A DNA stretch of 37,821 bases from Candidatus Woesearchaeota archaeon (GTDB lineage: Archaea > Nanobdellota > Nanobdellia > SCGC-AAA011-G17 > JACPIM01), in the NCBI GenBank assembly GCA_016188045.1, contig JACPIM010000022.1:1-37821 (forward strand), given 5' to 3'. Below are positions 16,519-23,656 of this stretch, in pieces. Each line of letters begins with the position of its first letter. Positions within the stretch are counted from its first letter, which is position 1. The translations under genes were made by a program, and so were the position numbers. A model generated the notes under the pieces. The model did not search any database. It saw nothing but the letters and a program-made list of their open reading frames with translations, and had not been told where the DNA came from.

Positions 16519-17619
16519 ATGCAGATTAGTTTACCAATGGATGGCCCAGATTGGTTTATCCAAAAAAGAAAAGAATGTTGGAATGAATTTGAAAAGATTA
16601 ATCTAGATTTAAATTTAAGATACGGCTTAAGTTTAAGATTTGACTTATCAGGACTAGACTTAAGCAGCGTAGAGTTAAAAAAAAGCAAAATTAAAGTTGA
16701 TACTGAACTTTTTAGTTTCGAAAAATTAGATGAATATGAAGATTTCTTTATGAATAATTTTATTCCAAATCAAGATAAGTTTACTTTATATCATAGCAGT
16801 TTATTAAATAATTTAGTGATAATTCATATAAAAGAAGACAAAGAAATTAATATCGATATAGAATTAAAAGATAAATACCATGCAGACCACATTTTAATTA
16901 TCGTAGAAAAAAACGTCAAAGCAAACATTATCGAAAATATAAAAGGAAATTGTATATTTAGAACGGGTGTTGTTGAGATCTATTTAAAAGAAAAGGCTAA
17001 ATTAAACTATTTTTTATTAGATGAAATAAAAAAAGGAAATAATTTTACTGTTTACAGGGGTTTAATAAATAAAGATAGTGAATTAACAATTGCTTCAAGT
17101 TTATTTTCCAATGGAATCAACAGAATGGAAAACAGCGTAGTAATGAACGGAGAAAATGCCAAATCTGAAATATATAATCTCTATTTTGGTAATGAAAATA
17201 GTAGATACGATATCTATAATGCAATAGTTCATGGAAATAAAAATTGTTTTAGCAATATGTTAAGCAAGGGCGCAGTAAAAGATAAAGCTCAAACTATACA
17301 CCGGGGTTTAATTGAAATCAAAAAAGGTTTTACAAGTAATAATGGTTACCAAAAAGAAGAAGCTCTAATTTTAAATGACGGCGCTAAAGCCAATGCTGTC
17401 CCAAACCTAAAAATTGATAATGATGATGTTAGATGCACTCATGGAGTAACTATAAGCCATTTGGATAATGAAAAGTTATTTTATTTAATGAGCCGCGGTT
17501 TAGATAAAAAAGAAGCAATAAAAAATTATCTTATAGGTTATTTTTATTCAGTTTTATGCAAATTTCCTGAAAAATTAAGAGAGATAATAATTGAAAGAAT
17601 ACATGAAAAACTAAAATGA
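16519..17619 (+). CDS. sufD: Fe-S assembly protein SufD
   Basis: 366 residues of the SufB/SufD beta-helix family. The C-terminal CTHGVTISHLDNEKLFYLMS carries the conserved histidine next to the SufBD cluster-assembly site. The N-terminal segment is divergent and Lys/Asn-rich, as is usual for SufD. It partners with SufB and SufC in the SufBC2D complex. It begins one base after the sufB stop and overlaps the next gene by 4 bases (ATGA). It is shorter than E. coli SufD (423 residues). Confidence 0.93.
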   Translation: MQISLPMDGPDWFIQKRKECWNEFEKINLDLNLRYGLSLRFDLSGLDLSSVELKKSKIKVDTELFSFEKLDEYEDFFMNNFIPNQDKFTLYHSSLLNNLVIIHIKEDKEINIDIELKDKYHADHILIIVEKNVKANIIENIKGNCIFRTGVVEIYLKEKAKLNYFLLDEIKKGNNFTVYRGLINKDSELTIASSLFSNGINRMENSVVMNGENAKSEIYNLYFGNENSRYDIYNAIVHGNKNCFSNMLSKGAVKDKAQTIHRGLIEIKKGFTSNNGYQKEEALILNDGAKANAVPNLKIDNDDVRCTHGVTISHLDNEKLFYLMSRGLDKKEAIKNYLIGYFYSVLCKFPEKLREIIIERIHEKLK

Positions 17620-18044
17620 AACTATTATTTGTGTGTATGGAAAATGTTGCAAGAAGCCAGATAGCTGAAGCATTATTTCCAGATCCAATTCATGAAGTAA
17701 TTAGTGCTGGAATAGATCCTAGAATAAATAAGAGTAGAACTCTCGTAGAGATAGGTGCTTTTGGTGTTATAGAGTGCATGGCTCAATTAGGCTATCATCT
17801 TGGTAACAGGATGGTGAAAGAATTAAGTCCTGGGATGGTTAGAAGAGCAGATAAGATTATTGTTATGGCTGATCGTATGTTCTGGCCACAATATCTTCGT
17901 CTAGCAAAAGAAAAAACAGAATATTGGCCAATACCAGATCCAAAGGGAGCTCCAGTGTGGAGATATGCGCAAATTAGGGATACTATCAAGCATCTGATAT
18001 ATGACGATGAAAAAGGCCTTGCTAGGAGGTTATCGATAAGATGA
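17616..18044 (+). CDS. low-molecular-weight phosphatase-like protein
   Basis: 142 residues of the LMW protein-tyrosine phosphatase/ArsC fold. The P-loop is CMENVAR (Cys7 to Arg13, CX5R) followed by SQIAEALF, and the general acid is in IPDPKG. The extra redox cysteines of pI258-type arsenate reductase (a CX6C-type pair after residue 80) are absent; the only other Cys is at 54, so phosphatase activity is more likely than arsenate reduction. It sits between sufD and sufS with 4-base overlaps on both sides, an unusual member of a SUF operon. The substrate is unknown. Confidence 0.85.
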   Translation: MKLLFVCMENVARSQIAEALFPDPIHEVISAGIDPRINKSRTLVEIGAFGVIECMAQLGYHLGNRMVKELSPGMVRRADKIIVMADRMFWPQYLRLAKEKTEYWPIPDPKGAPVWRYAQIRDTIKHLIYDDEKGLARRLSIR

Positions 18045-19228
18045 GAAAAGATGATTTCCCTTTATTAAAAAATAGAAAGATAGTTTATTTAGATAGTGCA
18101 GCGACCAGCCAAAAACCCAGCATAGTTATTGAAGCAATGAATGATTTTTATACAAGATATAATTCTAATGTTCATAGAGGAGTTTACTCTATAAGCGAAG
18201 AAGCAACTTTAGAATATGAAAAAGCAAGGGAAAAAGTTGCTGAATTTATCAATGCACTTCCAAGTGAAATAATATTCACCAGAGGAACAACCGAAAGCTT
18301 GAATTTGCTTGCTTATTCTTTAATTGATGATTTAAAAGAAAACGATGAAATTTTATTAAGCGAAATGGAGCATCATTCAAACTTAGTTCCATGGCAACAA
18401 CTAGCTAAAAAAAATAATATAAAATTAAAATTCATACATATTAATAAAAACGGTCAATTAGATTTCGATCCTAATTTAATAAATAACAAAACAAAAATTG
18501 TGTCTTTAGTCCATGTTTCAAATGTATTAGGGACTATCAATGACATTAAAAAAATAGCTAAAGAAGCCCATGATAAAGGAGCTTTATTTATACTAGACGG
18601 AGCCCAGAGTGTTGGCCATATGAAGATTGATGTTAAAGATTTAGATGTAGATTTTTTGGCTTTTTCAAGTCACAAAATGTTAGGTCCTATGGGCATAGGC
18701 GTTTTATATGGTAAAAGTGATTTATTAGAAACAATGAATCCATTCTTATATGGTGGCGACATGATAAAACAAGTAAGTTTATATGAAACCAGGTTTAATG
18801 ACGTCCCTTGGAAATTTGAAGCTGGAACACCTAATGTTGCCAGCGTTATAGGTTTAAAAAAGGCAATAGAATACATCAATGAAATAGGAATTGATGATAT
18901 CGAAAAGCATAATAGGAAGTTAGTTAAGTATACAGTTGAAAAATTAAAAAAATTAGGCATTAAAGTTTATGGAACTCCAAAGCTAAATGTTATTTCTTTT
19001 AATATTGACGGAATGCATCCACATGATGTTTCAAGTTTGCTTAATCAGAATAGAATATGCATACGTGGTGGTCATATGTGCTGCATGCCTTTAATGAAAA
19101 AGTTAAGTGTTAATGGTGTTTGTAGGGTTAGTTTTAATTTATATAACGAAAAAAAAGATGTTGATGAACTAATAAAAGCCTTAAATGAGATTTTAATTTT
19201 AGCTGAGAAAAATGGAATTGCTGTATGA
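18041..19228 (+). CDS. sufS: cysteine desulfurase SufS
   Basis: 395 residues, class V aminotransferase fold. It has YLDSAATSQKP at the start, EMEHHSNLVPW, the PLP-binding Asp in LDGAQSVGHM, the PLP lysine in SSHKMLGPMGIG and the persulfide cysteine in RGGHMCCMP. The short loop around the catalytic Cys and the two-Cys HMCC form are noteworthy. It releases sulfur from cysteine for SUF cluster assembly and may also feed the E1/Gly-Gly carrier system further right. Its end overlaps the sufU start by 17 bases. Confidence 0.96.
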   Translation: MRKDDFPLLKNRKIVYLDSAATSQKPSIVIEAMNDFYTRYNSNVHRGVYSISEEATLEYEKAREKVAEFINALPSEIIFTRGTTESLNLLAYSLIDDLKENDEILLSEMEHHSNLVPWQQLAKKNNIKLKFIHINKNGQLDFDPNLINNKTKIVSLVHVSNVLGTINDIKKIAKEAHDKGALFILDGAQSVGHMKIDVKDLDVDFLAFSSHKMLGPMGIGVLYGKSDLLETMNPFLYGGDMIKQVSLYETRFNDVPWKFEAGTPNVASVIGLKKAIEYINEIGIDDIEKHNRKLVKYTVEKLKKLGIKVYGTPKLNVISFNIDGMHPHDVSSLLNQNRICIRGGHMCCMPLMKKLSVNGVCRVSFNLYNEKKDVDELIKALNEILILAEKNGIAV

Positions 19229-19601
19229 AGAATTAATGGATCATTATAAAGATCCGAGGAATTATGGAGTATTGAAAGATTTTGATATTAAAGAATCTGA
19301 TTCAAATCCTTTGTGTGGAGATGAGATTTTATTCACCATTAAACTTGAAGATGAAAGAATAAAAGACATAAAATTTTCAGGCGCAGGTTGTGCCATTAGT
19401 AGATCTTCAGATTCAATCCTAACAGAATATGTTAAAGGCAGGAGTATAAATGAAATATTAAAAATGAGTAATGATGATTTTTTAAAAATATATGGATTCA
19501 AGCCTAGCGCTATGAGGGTAAAATGCGCATTGTTAGGATTTATTGCTTTGAAGAAAGCAATTTTAAGATATTTAAATCAACCAATAAAAAATGTACCATA
19601 G
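19212..19601 (+). CDS. sufU: SufU/IscU-like scaffold or sulfur acceptor
   Basis: 129 residues with the three conserved cysteines: Cys35 in NPLCGD, Cys60 in GAGCAIS and Cys105 in VKCALLGF. The GCAIS phrase is SufU-like, but the insertion of about 20 residues that typical SufU has between the second and third Cys is absent, so the spacing is closer to IscU. Asp37 in CGD is present, as needed for zinc or cluster binding. It is coupled to sufS by a 17-base overlap and followed by sufC after 5 bases. It probably accepts the SufS persulfide. Confidence 0.88.
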   Translation: MELLYEELMDHYKDPRNYGVLKDFDIKESDSNPLCGDEILFTIKLEDERIKDIKFSGAGCAISRSSDSILTEYVKGRSINEILKMSNDDFLKIYGFKPSAMRVKCALLGFIALKKAILRYLNQPIKNVP

Positions 19602-19606
19602 GAAAA

Positions 19607-20359
19607 ATGCTAGAAATTAAAAATTTACACGTAAAAGTAGAAGAGAATGAAATACTAAAAGGGGTGAGTTTAACTGCCAAAGATAACGAAGTAACAGTTT
19701 TAATGGGACCCAATGGTTCTGGTAAGTCGACATTAGCAAATACGCTAATGGGACATCCTAAATATGAAATCACTAAAGGCGAAATCAAATTTAATAATAC
19801 CTTACTGAACGAATTAAACCCAGAAGAAAGAGCTAAATTGGGATTGTTTTTAAGTTTTCAATACCCACAAGAAATTTCCGGTGTTAATGTTAGAAACTTT
19901 TTAAGAGTGGCTTATAACTCAGTTAAGAAAACTAAATTAAGCCCCATTGAATTCAGAAAAATAATAGATGAAAAAATGGATTTGTTAAAAGTTGATAAAA
20001 GCTTTGCAGACAGATATTTGAATGAAGGTTTTTCTGGCGGCGAGAAAAAGAGGAGCGAAATTTTACAACTAGCAGTTTTAGAGCCCAAATTTGCAATATT
20101 AGATGAAACGGATTCTGGATTGGACATAGATTCTTTAAAAACTGTAGCTGAAGGAGTAAATAAAATAAAAGAAAAGATAAAAAACGGGGTATTAATAATA
20201 ACTCACTATAAAAGAATTTTAGATTACATTAAACCAGATAAAGTCTATATCATGAAAAACGGGAAAATTGTTGAAGAAGGTAGTATTGAGTTAGTTGAAA
20301 GATTGGAAAAAGAAGGATATGATTGGCTAGATGAAGTTAACGAACAACTGCAAGTTTAG
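19607..20359 (+). CDS. sufC: SUF ATPase SufC
   Basis: 250 residues, ABC ATPase of the SufC type: Walker A GPNGSGKST, Q-loop FQYPQEISGV (the SufC-specific PQEI/PxEI phrase), signature FSGGEKKRSEILQ, Walker B FAILDETDSGLD, and switch His in ITHYKRIL. ATP binding drives rearrangement of SufB-SufD. ATG 19607, just after the sufU stop, gives the standard MLEIKNLHV start. It is the last gene of the operon. Its last 23 bases overlap the end of a convergent lipoprotein gene. Confidence 0.96.
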   Translation: MLEIKNLHVKVEENEILKGVSLTAKDNEVTVLMGPNGSGKSTLANTLMGHPKYEITKGEIKFNNTLLNELNPEERAKLGLFLSFQYPQEISGVNVRNFLRVAYNSVKKTKLSPIEFRKIIDEKMDLLKVDKSFADRYLNEGFSGGEKKRSEILQLAVLEPKFAILDETDSGLDIDSLKTVAEGVNKIKEKIKNGVLIITHYKRILDYIKPDKVYIMKNGKIVEEGSIELVERLEKEGYDWLDEVNEQLQV

Positions 20360-20810
20360 AACCAAGAGGAAATTCTCTATCATTATTCTCTGGCTTTTCA
20401 TCTGCTTGATCATTAATTATTTCTGCCCTTTCTAAAAGATATTTTTGTCTTAATGAATCCAATTTTTTGACCTTTAATCTCGAAATCGGTTTTGGAACGT
20501 CTATCTGTCCCATTAATTCAGCTAGATGTGAACCAAGCAAGCGACAAAATTCAGATAAACCATATTCGTCTATTTTGCAACTTATTTCATTAGTGAATCC
20601 CAACCGGCACTCATAAGTCTTAGCTCTCGCTGTAAGGGTACATGGAAATCCAGCTTCAGTATCAACAGGAGGAGCTACAGTTTGTGATCCAGTAGTTGCC
20701 AATTTATCAATGGTTTCCTTTGAAGCAATAGTCTGATATTTTACACAACCACCTACTAAAGCCACCAGACCAACTAAAGTTACTGTTGTTCTAGAAAAAT
20801 AATTTAGCAC
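20337..20810 (-). CDS. predicted lipoprotein, convergent with sufC
   Basis: 157 residues with a short signal peptide and a lipobox, LVGLVALVGGCVKY (Cys22), so it is probably membrane-attached outside the cell. The rest is hydrophilic, with four more Cys (in FPCTLTARAKTYECRLGF, ISCKI and EFCRLLG) that could form disulfides, and a helical C-terminal half. Family not recognised. The 3' end overlaps sufC by 23 bases, so the two transcripts are antisense to each other there. Confidence 0.68.
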   Translation of the reverse strand: MLNYFSRTTVTLVGLVALVGGCVKYQTIASKETIDKLATTGSQTVAPPVDTEAGFPCTLTARAKTYECRLGFTNEISCKIDEYGLSEFCRLLGSHLAELMGQIDVPKPISRLKVKKLDSLRQKYLLERAEIINDQADEKPENNDREFPLGSKLAVVR

Positions 20811-20877
20811 ATTATTATTTAAGATTTTAAGAATATAAATCTTTTTATCTAAAATTCGTAGATATAGGTAGTAAAAA

Positions 20878-21789
20878 TCAATTTAATTTTTCTAATAAAA
20901 CACAGGCCTGACAAATATCTTTTGAGGTTGCTGCTCCACATTTTCTGCAACTATTCACTGTTTTTTCCTTAAAACTCTCCTTTATTAAAGGTAAAGTTGA
21001 TAAAAAAGAAGAGACTATGTTGTATTTTGTTCCAGGATATTTTTTTTCAAATTGATTTAACAATTCTAAAACAGAATTTCTATATCCTAGTTTTGCATTG
21101 GGACATTCCACATATTTATCCAATATATTATTCAAAAAAGCAAAAGCAGTGATTTCCTTTTCAGTTAAAAAATAAAAAGGTTTTATTCTTCTAACAAATT
21201 TTGGGTCATTAACTATCCCAGTTACAGGTCCTAGAACTGCAGAAGCCCTTGTATTTTTTCTAAATTGATTCATTAATATAGTCTGAGCTTCATCATCTAA
21301 ATTGTGTCCCGTTGCTAATTTATTAACTCCCAATTCTAAGGCCTTATCATTTAATATTTTTCTCCTAAAAACACCGCAAAAAGTGCATGGAATTGTTCCC
21401 GGATCTTTCTTTTTTATTTCATCCAATGTTTTTCCAAATTCTTTTTTAAAAGAAAAAGTATAGAGGTTTATTTTATTTTTTTTACAGAATGATTTTACAA
21501 ATTTAAAATTTGAATCCCTATAATTTTTAATACCCTCGTCTATTGATAAAGCAATTAGTTTTACTTTTGTTGGCCTAAAAATTTTATTTAAAACAGATAA
21601 TAAAGACATAGAATCCTTACCACCACTTACTGCTACACCTATAATATCTTTTTTGTCAACCATATTGTAAATTCTGATTGTCTTTCTTACTTTTTTTTCA
21701 AAATAAATATTAAAATGTTTTTTACAAAGAGATACATTACTATTAGGAAGAGTTATTACAGGATTATTTTTACAGTTTCTACAATTCAT
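20878..21789 (-). CDS. ttuA: TtuA/Ncs6-family tRNA 2-thiolation enzyme
   Basis: 303 residues. The N-terminal zinc finger (Cys3, Cys6, Cys22, His25) is followed by the PP-loop VSGGKDSMSLL (55-60 core), CTFCGVFRR with catalytic cysteines, LATGHNLDDEAQT, and a C-terminal zinc finger with CRKCG and CQAC. This is the TtuA/Ncs6/Ctu1 group, which adenylates tRNA and adds sulfur at U54 or wobble U34 using a [4Fe-4S] cluster and a thiocarboxylated ubiquitin-like donor. The window supplies the matching partners: SUF for the cluster, E1 at 23657-24595 and a Gly-Gly carrier at 22604-22801. U54 versus U34 cannot be settled from sequence here. Confidence 0.9.
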   Translation of the reverse strand: MNCRNCKNNPVITLPNSNVSLCKKHFNIYFEKKVRKTIRIYNMVDKKDIIGVAVSGGKDSMSLLSVLNKIFRPTKVKLIALSIDEGIKNYRDSNFKFVKSFCKKNKINLYTFSFKKEFGKTLDEIKKKDPGTIPCTFCGVFRRKILNDKALELGVNKLATGHNLDDEAQTILMNQFRKNTRASAVLGPVTGIVNDPKFVRRIKPFYFLTEKEITAFAFLNNILDKYVECPNAKLGYRNSVLELLNQFEKKYPGTKYNIVSSFLSTLPLIKESFKEKTVNSCRKCGAATSKDICQACVLLEKLN

Positions 21790-21792
21790 ATT

Positions 21793-21810
21793 TATATACT
21801 ACAGTATATA
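21793..21810. promoter_or_regulatory. palindrome at ttuA start
   Basis: TATATACT AC AGTATATA, 8-base arms with a 2-base centre, ends 3 bases before the ttuA ATG (minus strand) and would cover its transcription start, since a TATA-like box lies further upstream near 21815. It could be an operator. The low base complexity makes chance symmetry possible. The 11-mer AGTATATACTT inside it recurs at 25793-25803. Confidence 0.35.
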
Positions 21811-21911
21811 CTTAATTTATAAGTGTTTTTAACTATATTAAATTGGTAAATTAACTTAATAGTAGTAACAAAATAGAAAAATTTAAATATGGCAGATCTT
21901 CTAAATATAAT

Positions 21912-22559
21912 ATGAACATTAAAAGATATCAATTGGATGATCATTTGAAAAGAGTTTTAAAACGACTAAAAGACCCTATACATCTTCATGATATTCCAGA
22001 GGCTAAAGAATGGTTGTATTTAAATGGATTCAGAGATCCAATTGTTACCCACGAAGCGTTTGACTTTTCTGCTTATGAAAAAACTAATGGGAGTAGAGTA
22101 TTGGGAATACCTTCAACTCCTGTATATGCGCCTTTCAGTGGTATAGTTCTTAGAGCTTATGCTGCTGAGTGTGCGTATGATATGTTGGGTGAACTAGACT
22201 ATGGGGCAGATTTAGAAATAATGGGAGAATTAGATGGTTGTATTATTACAGCGACAATGGCCCATGTTATCCCGGTAGTAGGGATAGGAAGGGTATTACA
22301 AGGTACTTTAGTTGGCAAAACCTATGAATCTCCTAACGATGATGAAGGAACACTTGGGCATTTGCATTTTGAATTAACAGCCACATATAGGGGCGTACAA
22401 TATGTAATCGATCCTTTTGAAGTTTTTTTACAGGGTAGAACTATAAAAAGAATTTTTTTACCTCATGAAGGTCCGTTTACTAAAGAAGAATTAAATACAG
22501 TTGGATTAGAAACTAAATTTTCAAAACGCCTCAATTATGGACAACGACCCAATAGATAA
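21912..22559 (+). CDS. LytM/M23-like domain protein without signal peptide
   Basis: 215 residues. The metal and catalytic pattern of LytM/M23 endopeptidases is complete: His47 and Asp51 (HEAFD, HxxxD), His118 (MAHV), and His150/His152 in GHLHFEL. The strand VYAPFSGIVLRAYA before the third motif is also typical. M23 enzymes usually cut peptidoglycan or other Gly-rich peptides outside the cell, but here no signal peptide or membrane helix is visible and archaea lack murein, so the role may be intracellular or non-hydrolytic. It has its own TATA box and a nearly leaderless start, between ttuA and the carrier gene. Confidence 0.78.
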   Translation: MNIKRYQLDDHLKRVLKRLKDPIHLHDIPEAKEWLYLNGFRDPIVTHEAFDFSAYEKTNGSRVLGIPSTPVYAPFSGIVLRAYAAECAYDMLGELDYGADLEIMGELDGCIITATMAHVIPVVGIGRVLQGTLVGKTYESPNDDEGTLGHLHFELTATYRGVQYVIDPFEVFLQGRTIKRIFLPHEGPFTKEELNTVGLETKFSKRLNYGQRPNR

Positions 22560-22603
22560 CAAAAGTACTTTTATATTATTCTTTATAACTAAAAATTAAA
22601 AAT

Positions 22604-22801
22604 TTAACCACCAGAAATAACACTTAACAACTTTATTTCGTCATTATTATTTAGTCTTGCTTTTTCAGTTATTAATTCATTTTTTCTTGTGATTATTACT
22701 GTGTTTGAATCTACTTTAATTTTTTTAAATAATTCATTAAAGTCTTTAGCGTTAACTATTACTCTTTTATTTGTTCTTTCTATGAATACTTTGATTTTCA
22801 T
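22604..22801 (-). CDS. ubiquitin-like sulfur carrier ending in Gly-Gly
   Basis: 65 residues with the beta-grasp pattern: an opening KIKVFIERTNKRVIV hairpin, a helix with FNELFKKI, and a final LLSVISGG. The C-terminal Gly-Gly is exposed directly, as in MoaD, ThiS, TtuB and archaeal SAMPs, so no maturation cut is needed. The E1-like enzyme encoded upstream on the same strand would adenylate it. With ttuA nearby, a TtuB/SAMP2-type role as sulfur donor for tRNA, and possibly as a protein modifier, is likely. It lies 3 bases after the unknown gene at 22805-23068. Confidence 0.82.
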   Translation of the reverse strand: MKIKVFIERTNKRVIVNAKDFNELFKKIKVDSNTVIITRKNELITEKARLNNNDEIKLLSVISGG

Positions 22802-22804
22802 AGT

Positions 22805-23068
22805 TTAGGTTAAATGATATTGTAGTCCGAAAAATGTAGCTAGTTGACTGATTCCTTGATGGTTATATATTGTCTTTCTTGGATTATTCTTTTTCATAGC
22901 TTTTAATTTATTCAATTGTTCTTGCCATTGTCGGGTCAATTCCGGTGGGAAATATATGGTTTGTAAACTATGTCCACTGCTGTTTTCTATATCACTCATA
23001 AATCTATTTATATTATGAGCTACGTATAACATTTCAAGAAGGGCTTTATCAATTGAAGTTGATTTCAT
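22805..23068 (-). CDS. unknown protein coupled to the Gly-Gly carrier
   Basis: 87 residues, mostly helical, with no Cys. Family not recognised. It is encoded 3 bases upstream of the ubiquitin-like carrier and 3 bases downstream of a leftover ubaA-type 3' end, so its ancestral place was directly between the E1 gene and the carrier gene. That context makes it a candidate partner of the pair, for example an adaptor or conjugation target. Nothing in the sequence shows an enzymatic motif. Confidence 0.62.
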   Translation of the reverse strand: MKSTSIDKALLEMLYVAHNINRFMSDIENSSGHSLQTIYFPPELTRQWQEQLNKLKAMKKNNPRKTIYNHQGISQLATFFGLQYHLT

Positions 23069-23071
23069 ATC

Positions 23072-23148
23072 CTAATTTCCAATATATTTTGAATATAAGC
23101 TTTTTGCTTTTGTTAGAATGCTTTGATTAGAACCTGGTTTTTATTTTG
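23072..23148 (-). pseudogene. decayed duplicate of the ubaA 3' end
   Basis: Bases 23072-23109 match the true end of the E1 gene (23657-23694) with one difference in 38, including the stop codon, and would read AKSLYSKYIGN. The part further upstream in the gene (about 23110-23148) is still alignable (KNQVLIKA against KNSVLIKA) but has small deletions and a frame break. It is therefore a partial copy with no start. It marks one side of the DUF4258/DUF2283 cassette. Confidence 0.8.
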
Positions 23149-23346
23149 TTAAGCGGCTACTTCAATTACTTTTTTAACATCACCAGAAAAAATCTTGCTT
23201 GCTCTTAAAATCTCAATCGCAATTATAGCCCCGTCTTTAGATATATCTATAACTACTCCGCTTGGTAGTTCTACACTTTTCCAGTATTCTTTATCTGACA
23301 TTTCTATATTCAAAATGTCTTCTTTTTTATCATACCAATTTTCCAT
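23149..23346 (-). CDS. DUF2283 protein, probable antitoxin partner
   Basis: 65 residues with the DUF2283 pattern: WYDKKEDILNIEMSDKEYW at the start, then PSGVVIDISKDGAIIAIEIL and a final ASKIF segment. DUF2283 proteins are small beta-rich proteins often encoded beside DUF4258-like proteins in what are thought to be toxin-antitoxin-like pairs. The gene starts one base after the stop of the DUF4258-like gene, so the two are co-translated. Its stop lies at the edge of the duplicated ubaA end. The antitoxin role is inferred from context only. Confidence 0.78.
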   Translation of the reverse strand: MENWYDKKEDILNIEMSDKEYWKSVELPSGVVIDISKDGAIIAIEILRASKIFSGDVKKVIEVAA

Positions 23347-23347
23347 T

Positions 23348-23581
23348 TTAATCTAACCAATATGTTGTAATTATTATTTTTATACTTTTCCCTTTTTCCT
23401 TGTATACTGTTTTTAATAATCTACCTGATGGAGGAATTCTAGTTATGGCATTCCATACTTCTTCCCATGTTCTATCTTTTAGCTTATTTGAATTTGTAAT
23501 GCAATATTCTATCATATCATCAGTTATATCTGGTCTTTTCTTTCTCTTTCTTGACCAATAATTTGATGATTTAATTAGCAT
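23348..23581 (-). CDS. DUF4258-like protein, probable toxin partner
   Basis: 77 residues. YWSRKRKKRPDITDDMIEYCI at the start, RTWEEVWNAITRIPPSGRLLKTVY in the middle and a final IIITTYWLD follow the DUF4258 layout, a small RelE-like fold in which the protein ends in an IITxYW strand. It is paired with DUF2283 downstream with a 1-base gap. It has its own promoter just upstream (TATTTATA on the minus strand), inside the cassette. Toxicity has not been shown for this protein. Confidence 0.72.
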   Translation of the reverse strand: MLIKSSNYWSRKRKKRPDITDDMIEYCITNSNKLKDRTWEEVWNAITRIPPSGRLLKTVYKEKGKSIKIIITTYWLD

Positions 23582-23602
23582 AATTTTCTAAGGTTTTAAC
23601 TG

Positions 23603-23610
23603 TATAAATA
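23603..23610 (-). promoter_or_regulatory. TATA box of the DUF4258/DUF2283 cassette
   Basis: TATTTATA on the minus strand, 22 bases before the ATG at 23581, fits a leaderless start. It lies between the end of ubaA and the cassette, so the pair can be expressed apart from the E1 operon. Confidence 0.55.
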
Positions 23611-23656
23611 ATTTACGTAGAGATACTTTTAATCTTCATTTGATTAACAACGAAAT

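Noticed and set aside
17616-18044. Arsenate reductase ArsC
   Set aside because: The P-loop fits, but the second and third redox Cys of thioredoxin-linked ArsC are absent and there are no other ars genes.
19523-19606. Upstream start for SufC
   Set aside because: The extra residues overlap sufU in another frame and do not match SufC; MLEIKNLHV at 19607 is the normal start.
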